NCBI GenBank assembly: GCA_030035585.1
Contig: CM057460.1
Location: forward strand, 135,268,714 to 135,332,713
Direction: 5' to 3'
DNA length: 64,000 nt
From: Dugong dugon
Taxonomy: Eukaryota > Chordata > Mammalia > Sirenia > Dugongidae
Position 1 is the stretch's first letter. Each line of letters opens with the position of its first letter. The position numbers were made by a program, and so were the translations under genes. The notes under the pieces were generated by a model that was given only the letters and a program-made list of their open reading frames with translations, was not told where the DNA came from and did not search any database. This document shows, in pieces, positions 22,265 through 29,995 of this stretch.

Positions 22265-22950
22265 ATGTCGTAGTATACAATTTAAAATGAACAAAAACAA
22301 TTCTCTACAAACAATCTAATGTGTGTAGTTCCCTAAAACAAACATTACTGGCCTGGAGTTTATAAGCCAGCAGTCCTCAGAAATATTAAAAGAAACTTCA
22401 GACTATTACAGGAAAATTCTTTGGTCTCCTTAGTAAACTGAGTTTGAGTAAAGTCAATTTTATATTCTTCTTTCCTATTAATAGAGTGAACACTAATGGC
22501 TACCGTGGTACTCTGCATTCTCAAGAGTTCTACTGAAGCTGTCTTCTCTTGAAGTTCTTCATTAACTATTAATGAAACACATGTCCCCTAGTTTTTAACT
22601 ATAATTGTAACCAACACTCTATTAAAAATATTCAAGGCTTATGATAATTTAGTTCCACATCCCAATTCTTTCTATTCTCTATTCTTGGAAATTGTATGTA
22701 CGTTGGGCTTTTGCTTTCTGTCTGAGTACTTTTTAAACTCTTTCATATTTTTTATCTTTCTGTGCTATTAGCTAGGTTATTTCCCAAATCAATCTCCAAT
22801 TCATTAAGGCTTTCTTTAGCAGTGGCTGACCTGCTTTTAATGAAACCACTGATTTTTTAATTTGTGTTTACATTTTTATTTCTAAAAGTTTTATTTGGTT
22901 CTGTTCAAAATCTTTCAGTTATTTTTATTATACCTATTTATAATAATAAG

Positions 22951-23031
22951 ATGGTGCAAGACTGGGCAGTGTTTCATTCTGTTGTATGTAGAGTCACTAT
23001 GAGTTGGTACTGACTCCGATGGCACCTAACA
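22951..23031 (+). mobile_element. RTE LINE 3' stub
   Basis: An 80-base fragment with 'gactgggcagtgtttcattc' and 'gatggcacctaacaac', the RTE 3' end only. Extreme 5' truncation. Confidence 0.85.
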
Positions 23032-23470
23032 ACATTATATCATTATGGTTTCTACTACTTCTTTTATCTATTAAACCAATTTAAAAGTATACTTTTTTTA
23101 GAGTTTTTTTTAACATTATTGAGCTATAATTACCTATTTGTTATATCTGCTGATTCTCACTTATTGTGGATTATTTCCTCATTGCTTTTTAGTTTTTTAG
23201 GGGGGAACTCATCATTTGTAGGCTTTTTTTTAAGGGAGTCAAATGCACCCTAGGTTATGGGACTTTTCTTATAAAACAATTTGCTTCTCCTGGGTGTTCC
23301 TGGAAGTTCATATGCTGAAGACTAGTTTTTATATTGAATTTTGTGATTGGGGTTTCCCCCAAATTTGATGCTATAAATTCAGTCTGAACGTTTCCAAGTG
23401 ACCAAGGCTCCTGTTTTTACTGGAAGACATTTGAGCTTCCTTACTGATTCCATTCATCCCTGGGAAGATT

Positions 23471-24183
23471 TTGTTTGTTTTTTAATAGTGAGACAGTCCT
23501 TTTAGGAGTCCCAGCTTTAAAAAAGATTCCTAGTAATTGCTCATCAACTCATACAGGCCCGTATATGGGCTTTAAAAGATCATCCTAACAGTTATGTCTA
23601 CAGCTAGATACAATATCTTTCCAGGTCACCATGATATCAGCTCAGGTTCACTAGGCTAGTGTTTGTTTGACATGTAAGGAAATTCTCAATGAAGTAGGAG
23701 ATGGAAGTAGATGCCCTTTATTCAATGTTCTTACCAAGTTTTGGTTTCTAGGATTCTCTCATTGGGATTATTTACTGATCCTACATTAAATTGTTGAAAC
23801 AATAAATTAGACAACAACGAATAATATATTTAAAAACATGAGCTTTTGATTCAAATTAAAGGATGCATAGAAAATGATTCATTTATCTTGTGGCTGGGTT
23901 AAAGAGTTTTTCTTAACATCTTAAGCCCATTACTCAACAGCATACAGCCTGTGACTATGAAGAAACCTCAGCATATGCAAAGATATAACATTCAGCTCTA
24001 ATCTTTATCTAAGACTAGAGAAAGAAGGACTTCACTCAGAATACCAAGGCTGGATTGTTTCTATCTCCCATTTTCATGGATATGGGAGGGTAAAACTTGA
24101 AGGTTCTTTCACATTCCCTTGCCATTTTTTGTAGCTCACACACTCACCAAAGCTCTGAGTGGCTTACACAAAACTAAGTCATT
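23471..24183. other. no recognised feature
   Basis: AT-rich sequence after the L1 landmarks fade. It may be further decayed L1, but I cannot support that. Confidence 0.4.
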
Positions 24184-24205
24184 TAAAAATGATTATTAAA
24201 TGATT

Positions 24206-25082
24206 ATTACAACAAAAAGACAAACAACCCAATTTTAAAAAATGCGCAAAGGACTTGAACAGACATTTCTCCAAAGAAAATATACAAATGGCCAATAGAC
24301 ACATAAAAACATGCTCAAATTCATCAGTTATTAGATGAATGCAAATAAAAACCACAATGAAATACCACCTCACATCTACTAGCCAGGCTATTATCAGAAA
24401 AACAGAAAATAACAAATGTTGGCAAGGATGTGGAGAAATTAGAATACTAATCCTTTGCTGGTGGGAATGTAAAATGGTACAGCCACTATGGATAAAAGTT
24501 TGGCAGCTCCTCAAAAAGTTAAATATAGAATTACCATATGACTCATCAATTCTACTCTTAGGTATATACCCAAAAGAACTGAAAGCAGGGACTCAAGCAG
24601 ATATCTGCACACCAATGTTCTTGCAGCATTATTCATAATAACCAAAAGATGGAAACAATCCAAGTATCCATCAACTGATGAATGGATAAACAAAACATGG
24701 TATATTCATACTATGGAGTATTATTCAGCCATAAAGAGAAATGAAGTTCTGATACATGCTACATCATGGCTGGCCCTTGAAAATATTATGCTGAGCAAAG
24801 TAAGTCAGACACACAAAAATCCCATTTCTATGCAATATCTAGAATAGGCAAATATAAAAAGACAAAAATTTATTAGTGGTTACCAGGGGCTAGGGGGAGG
24901 AGAAAATGGGGAATTTTTAGTTAATGGGTACTAAGTTTCTGTTTAGGATAATAAAAAATATTTGCAAATGGATAATGGTTATGGTAGCACCTGATGAATG
25001 TAATTAATGTCACTGAATTGTACATATAAAAATGGTTAAGATGGCAAATGTTTTGTTATATATATTTACTACAACAAATTTT
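24206..25082 (+). mobile_element. L1 3' end with ORF2 C-terminus (L1M class)
   Basis: The plus strand encodes the end of ORF2 (24339-24638). Recognisable residues include ENNKCWQGCGE, then MVQPLWIKVWQLLKKL and ELPYDSSILLLGIYPKE. The L1MA/MB-type 3' UTR follows ('actgaattgtacatataaaa'). The flanks at 24184-24205 and 25083-25104 match at 19 of 22 positions, a long diverged target duplication. The frame is closed before and after, so it is a dead, 5'-truncated copy. Confidence 0.9.
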
Positions 25083-25104
25083 TAAAAAGTATTATTAAAA
25101 GATT

Positions 25105-25190
25105 GTGACTTTTCTTTCTTTTTTCTCTTATTCTTCCTTTTTTCTTTCTTTTTCTTCCTTCATCCCCTTGTTCTTTCCTTCTTTTTTCAC
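25105..25190. repeat. pyrimidine-rich low-complexity tract
   Basis: A TTTC/TTCC-rich run directly after the L1 target duplication. Degenerate and without coding meaning. Confidence 0.75.
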
Positions 25191-25438
25191 TAAAGTCATA
25201 AATCCAATACCTGAGCCTAACTAAACAATTGGTAGTTACACTGAGAAAAAAAGAAATCATTGGAAATTCCTCTCAACAACAATTAGACACACCTTTTCCT
25301 AATGTACATAGAATTAGTATTGTGAAATGAGAATTTTCTTATGGAACATTATTATTTTACCATATATTTGTACATGATCTGTTCTCAGAAAATCAAAAGA
25401 AAAAAATCACCATTGAGCAGGGTATCTATGCCCCCAGC
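25191..25438. other. no recognised feature
   Basis: AT-rich sequence leading to the palindromic element. Nothing assignable. Confidence 0.4.
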
Positions 25439-25440
25439 TA

Positions 25441-25655
25441 CCATATTTTTTGCGTAAATAATGCATATCTTCTACATTTGTTTGTCAACCATGCCCTCCC
25501 CCAACGCGGTATTTTTGTAAGGGCACTATGCTAATTTTTTTTACAGCAACATGTAAAACAATTGGAATAGTGGTGCTTATGAAAATACCTTGTGAGGGGA
25601 GGGAACAGTTGGCAAACAAATATAGAAGATGCATGTTATTTGCGTAAAAATACGG
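25441..25655. mobile_element. palindromic MITE with TA target duplication (Tc1/mariner-like)
   Basis: A 215-bp near-palindrome. The left arm starts 'ccatattttttgcgtaaata'; the right arm read in reverse starts 'ccgtatttttacgcaaataa'. The arms stay complementary through 'atcttctacatttgtttg', 'ccctcccc' and 'ggtattttt', up to a centre near 25548. It is flanked by TA on both sides (25439-25440 and 25656-25657), the Tc1/mariner target. It encodes nothing. I do not recognise the family. Confidence 0.82.
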
Positions 25656-25657
25656 TA

Positions 25658-26965
25658 TCTGTTTCAAAGATCAACAGTTTAATAAAATAGTAATGCCAGA
25701 AACTAAATACATTTACTTTCACTTTTCCTAGCTGCATGTAAGTACCCCTACTGTAATTATAACAGATAAGTCATTCCTAAGGAATTAGTAACCTCCAAAT
25801 GGTACGAGACAATTATCCCCAAGAGAATCAAACAAATTTGTAAGACAAATACAGTTGAAATTTCAGACATCAATCTTTTTTTTTACCATAGCCTGGGAAT
25901 AAGGGAACTATGAAATATAATTTTACCCCTAGGTCCAACAAGTGACTGCATGAAAATTATTTCCCGCCTGCCAAAAAAATAAAATAAAAATAAAGAGGGA
26001 AAAGAGAAAATCAAAACTTTATTTTGGTACATAGCCTAATACTTGTGCAGGGTGTTGTTTTGTTTAAATAGTAAAAATTCCCTGAAGAAGAAAAATCATT
26101 CTCTTCCAAACAGAGAGTTTTAAAAATAAATTCAGTATGTGTTTTAGAAATTATCTTCTCTCTGTTAGTCAACAATTCATACTTAGTGTTCAGTCAGCTC
26201 AGTTTGTAACCAATAGAATATTACGCCATGCTTCTTGTTTAGAGTAGCATTTGGTTGGTTGAATCTCTCCCAACTTCCCACTAAAACTCACATGAAGATA
26301 CTGGAGAAGGTAAAACACACACATCATCATCAAAAAGCAAAACTGAGAGTCAACCCACAGACAAAATCTGAGAATTTCTTTTATATTCCAGACCACTTAT
26401 CCTAGACTTTAAAATGAATAGGCCATCTCCCTGAACAGTTCTTGTGGAGACAGAAAAATAAAAATCCTCCCTTTATATCAGTCCAAAAATCTTGGAAGTG
26501 ATCCCTTCACTGCAAAGTTTGCCAAACTGATATATCTAGGAACTTAGTTTCTCAGGGATGTCCCTTCTAGAAAAGGGCACATGGTTAAAAGTTTGGGCAC
26601 TTCTGCAAAATATATATCTTTTTTGGAGATTCACAAAGTCCTTCAGTGATATCAAAGTTTCTGACGGTTCCTGTAGAATAAAAACATATTTAATTTTGTT
26701 TAACTTAGAATTTCTGAAAGACATTTAGCCACATAATCCCTATCTTTTCTGTGTAATAACACCTATTGCCATTCTATAGCACCAGTGTTCCAAGGAACAT
26801 ACTTTGGGAATGTTGCCTAGTGTTTAGCTGCATGGATGCTGCATTTTGAAGCACCAAAATGTTATTTTCCTTCTCTCTTTTTATATCAAGTTTGAGAGCA
26901 AACTCTTTTAAAATAACTGAGTAGTTATTGGGGTTAGGGAAGATTGTGGTAGAAAAATGCCTCAA
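25658..26965. other. no recognised feature
   Basis: About 1.3 kb of AT-rich single-copy-looking DNA. The minus-strand open frames of 60-74 codons carry no recognisable domain. I see no repeat family. Confidence 0.45.
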
Positions 26966-27192
26966 GAATAAACTAAAACCAAAAATTAAACAAGTCACTC
27001 TTGAGTCAGCTCTGCCTCATGGTGATCTCATGTGTGTCACAGTAGAACTGTGCTCCATAAGGTTTCCAATGGCTGATTTTTCAGAAGTAGATCACCACGT
27101 CTTTCTGCCGAGACACCTTTAGGTGGACTTGAACCTCCAACCTTTTGGTTAGCAGCCAACCTCATTAACTGTTTACACCACCCAGTAACTCT
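26966..27192 (-). mobile_element. AfroSINE, variant B
   Basis: Reversed variant-B copy: complement blocks 'tggctgatttttcagaagta', 'gatcaccacgtctttctgcc' and 'ccaaccttttggttagcagc'. It ends a few bases before the 3' terminus of the RTE copy at 27197, so two retroposons of the same orientation abut here. Confidence 0.9.
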
Positions 27193-27196
27193 AGAG

Positions 27197-28055
27197 TTGT
27201 TGTTGTTAGTTGCCATCGAGTCAGTTCTGACTCATAGCAACTCTATGTACAGCAGAACGCAACACTGCCTGGTCCTGCGCCATCCTCACAATCCTTGTTA
27301 TGCTTGAGACCATTGTTGCAGCCCACTGTGTCAATCTATCTCATTGAGAGTCTTCCTCTTTTTCGCTGACCTTCTACTTTACAAAGCATAATGTCCTTTT
27401 CCAGGGACTGATCCCTCCTGATAACATGCCCAAAGTATGTGAGACGTAGTCCCACCATCCTTGCTTCTAAGGAGAATTTTGGTTGTACTTCTTCCAAGAC
27501 AGATTTGTTTGTTCTTTTGGCAGTCTATGGTATATTCAATATTCTTCTCCAACACCACAATTCAAAGGCATCAATTCTTTGGTCTTCCTTATTCATTGTC
27601 CAACTTTCACATGCATATGAGGTGATTGAAAATACCATGGCTTGGGTCAGGTGCACTTTAGTCTTCAAGGTGACATCTTTGCTTTTCCACACTTTAAAGA
27701 GGTCTTTTGTAGCAGATTTGCCCAAAGCAATGCATCTTTTGATTTCTTGACTGCTACTTCCATGGGTGTTGATTGTAGATCCAAGTAAAATGAAATCCCT
27801 GACAACTCCAATCTTTTCTCCGTTTATCATTACCATAATGTTGCTTATTTGTCCAGTTGTGAGGATTTTTGTTTTCTTTATGTTGAGGTGTAATCCATAC
27901 TGAAGACTGTGGTCTTTGATCTTCGTCAGCAAGTGCTTCAAGTCCTCTTCACTTTCAGCAAGCAAGGTTGTGTCATCTGCATAATGCAGGTTGTTAATGG
28001 ATCTTCCTCCAATCTTGATGCCCCATTCTTCTTCGTAGAGTCCAGGTTCTAGAGT
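27197..28055 (-). mobile_element. RTE/BovB-type LINE, 3' portion with reverse-transcriptase remnant
   Basis: The 3' terminus is at 27197 ('gttgttgttagttgccatcg' as complement). An open stretch of about 146 codons (27525-27965, minus) is preceded in frame by HYADDTT, giving the catalytic YADD at 27972-27983. The sequence continues with GLHLNIKKTKIL, FILLGSTIN and ELWCWRRILNIP, the order expected of the C-terminal part of an RTE reverse transcriptase. The endonuclease and N-terminal RT are missing. It is a 5'-truncated copy of the LINE thought to move AfroSINEs. Confidence 0.92.
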
Positions 28056-28194
28056 AAATGAAGATAAAAATAAAACAACATATAATGAAAATAAAGAGCA
28101 GTAAGTTACAGAAGGGTTGTAAAGTTTCGTGTATGCAAATATTCAGCAAATACACCTTAAATGCAAATAATAAGAAAAAATTTTAACTATGCAA

Positions 28195-28430
28195 GCTATT
28201 CCAAAGTTCATATGGGAAAGTGGACAAGAAAATATAGACAGAAAAATTCTGAAAAAGAAGAGTAACGAAGGGAATCAGTCCAACCAGTTTGGCCTCTTTC
28301 TAAATAAAGTCAACACGTAAAATATAGTCAGATTCTTCTCAGTGGAAAAAAATAGAAAATCTACAAGTAAACTCAAATTAATAAGTATATGAATAATCAT
28401 AATACATAAATAATTTAGCATAAGACAAAA
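28195..28430 (+). mobile_element. probable L1 ORF2 fragment
   Basis: 'ccaaagttcatatgggaaag' followed by 'aaaattctgaaaaagaagag' resembles a conserved segment of L1 ORF2. Strongly diverged and with soft borders. Confidence 0.5.
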
Positions 28431-28644
28431 GTGACTTCTCAGATTAGAGGGAAAATAACACCAGAGTCTTATGTAGCGTTTACTACGTGCCTAGAAGTGT
28501 TCTAAGCACTTTGTTCTTGTTGTTGAGTGCCGTCAAGTCGACTCTGACTTGACGATGTGACAGAGTAGAACTGCCCTATAGAGTTTTCTTGGCTGTAATG
28601 TTTATAGAAGCAGATTGCCAGGTCTTTCTCCTGCAGAGCAGCTG

Positions 28645-29250
28645 TGTTGATGTGATGGCTAAGACTGTGTGTCAACTTGGCTGAGCCATGATTTCAGTGT
28701 TTATATGTGATAACTCTTATGATTGGATCTGCTGTGAGTATCCAATCAGTAGAAAGGGAGTTTCCTTGGAGGTGTGGCCTGCATCCAAATACAAGCAGTT
28801 GTTCTGGCTTTTTGCTCACTCTGGATCCTGTGGCTGCCTCCTGCTCGTCTGACCTCTGGTTCTTGGGACTTGAGCTATCAGCTTATCCGCCAGTCTTGGG
28901 ATTCGTCGATCTTCACAGCCTGTGAGCGGAGCCCTGCTCTCCAACCTGCCGACCTTGGGTTCACCAGCCTCTGCAGCTATGTGAATAAGGAGAAGCCTTG
29001 CAGTCTTGCCTGCCAATCTTGGGATTCGTTGATCTTCACAGCCTGTGAGCAAGGGCTCTCTGACCTGCCAATCTTGGGTTTGCCATCCCCTGAAGCTATG
29101 TGAATTGGGAGAAGCCTCTATCCTGATCCACGGACTTGGAATGTTCCAGCCTCTACAATCGCATGAGCTGTTTCCTTGATATAAATCTCCCTCTGTATAT
29201 ATTTATATGCTTTAATGGTTTTGCCTCTCTAGAGAACCCAGCCTAAGACA
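28645..29250 (+). mobile_element. LTR-like element inside an AfroSINE (fossil, lineage-specific)
   Basis: About 606 bp starting TG ('tgttgatgtgatggctaaga') and ending CA ('aacccagcctaagaca'), with a late 'gatataaatctccctctg' polyadenylation-type region. I see no internal retroviral region, so it looks like a solo LTR, probably ERVL-like; the family is not certain. Because it sits inside an AfroSINE it must be younger than that SINE, hence afrotherian-lineage. A clean target duplication could not be read. It contains a roughly 120-bp internal duplication. Confidence 0.7.
28895..29120 (+). repeat. tandem duplication of about 120 bp within the LTR-like element
   Basis: Two units start at 28895 and 29018 with nearly identical text ('cttgggattcgtcgatcttc' versus 'cttgggattcgttgatcttc') and both end near 'gctatgtgaat.....gagaagcc'. 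They have diverged modestly since duplication. Confidence 0.85.
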
Positions 29251-29470
29251 GTGGATTTGAACAGCCAACTTTTCAGTTAGCAGCCAAGCACTTAACCATT
29301 TGTGCCACCAGGGCTCTTTAAGCACTTTGCATATATTAAATTATATCATCCTCTCCAACACCCTCTTCAGAAGATAATATTATTAATCCCAGTTTAGAGA
29401 TGAGGAACCTGAGCCTAATAAGTGGGTAGAGTTTGGATTTATACTCAGGCTACAGATCCTGTATTCTAAA

Positions 29471-29810
29471 CCTCTAGACTCATCAAACTGTTATATAAAA
29501 ATACTCATTAAGTAATTACTGTTAAATTAAAAAAAAATCAGGCTATAACTCTACAGATTATATCTATATGGAATGATCTCAAATTGCATCTATCTAGTTA
29601 CTTAATTGCATACTTATATATAAGAAAATGACTAGAAGGGAAAGCACCAACAATGATTAGTGTGGGAATTATAGGTGAGTTTGATTTTTTAGTTTGTAAT
29701 TTGGAATAGTTTCCTAATTTTCTGCATGACATTGCTTTCATCTCAAGTGCCATTTGATGGTTTACTGTACAATAGGGACAGTGCTCAAGGTCTCTCAAAT
29801 AATTTCCGTG
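29471..29810. other. no recognised feature
   Basis: AT-rich sequence. A stray 'ggtttactgtac' at 29758-29769 matches the terminus of the TIR element that follows and may be a remnant of another copy or a coincidence. Confidence 0.4.
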
Positions 29811-29812
29811 TA

Positions 29813-29993
29813 CAGTGAAACTGAGAGCTGGAACTTGCTGGAACTGCCTTGTTTTTCCGGGTCTCAAAAGTTTTCCACCTTTGACAGGATGCAGTCTTAC
29901 CACTTTTCTATCACTATTAGTGGGAAATATTTGAGTTTTCCTTCTCTGACAGGTTTCTGCCTTACACAGGTTCCAGCTTTCGCAGGTTTACTG
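29813..29993. mobile_element. short TIR element with TA flanks (MITE, Tc1/mariner or pogo-like)
   Basis: The left end reads 'cagtgaaactgagagctgga'. The right end in reverse reads 'cagtaaacctgcgaaagctg'. These are imperfect inverted repeats of about 24 bases, also sharing 'gctggaac'. TA dinucleotides flank both ends (29811-29812 and 29994-29995). The 181-bp interior ('ccgggtctcaaaagttttcc') is GC-richer than its surroundings and encodes nothing obvious. Confidence 0.72.
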
Positions 29994-29995
29994 TA

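Larger units (their letters stand above)
16820..23470 (-). mobile_element. long decayed minus-strand L1 (or two adjoining L1s) with many insertions
   Basis: Landmarks of a reversed L1 run in order. 3' UTR-like text lies at 16.8-17.5 kb, and ORF2-antisense blocks lie at 18.7-19.0 kb and at 19.39-19.55 kb ('cactttgtggcctagtgtat', 'tcctataaatgttcatt'). Further upstream L1 blocks are at 20.6 kb, 21.34 kb ('attattccatgttcttctga') and 21.88-21.93 kb ('agaaaattctcagcctcttc'), and at about 22.8-23.0 kb. The two frames I can read are riddled with changes, so this is an old L1M-class copy. An L2-like 3' motif at 21462-21530 hints that two L1 insertions may abut there. Younger insertions are listed separately. 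Confidence 0.72.
28514..29318 (-). mobile_element. AfroSINE, long form, itself split by an LTR
   Basis: The SINE 3' part (28514-28644) and head part (29251-29318) join into one reversed long-form copy. A perfect 11-bp repeat 'taagcactttg' flanks the whole (28503-28513 and 29319-29329), showing one SINE insertion later opened by the LTR at 28645-29250. Confidence 0.95.
28476..29470 (-). repeat. MIR SINE, carrier of a two-level nest
   Basis: Reversed MIR: 'gtttactacgtgcctagaag' and 'ctaagcactttg' on the left, then 'cagtttagagatgaggaacc' and following text on the right. An AfroSINE interrupts it at 28514-29318 with an exact target duplication. This gives the oldest layer of the nest. Confidence 0.8.

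Noticed and set aside
27525-27965. 146-codon minus-strand frame as a host gene
   Set aside because: Its protein is the C-terminal part of an RTE reverse transcriptase and lies inside an RTE LINE fragment.
28895-29120. CRISPR-like or satellite repeat array
   Set aside because: Only two long units are present, inside a transposable element of a mammalian genome.
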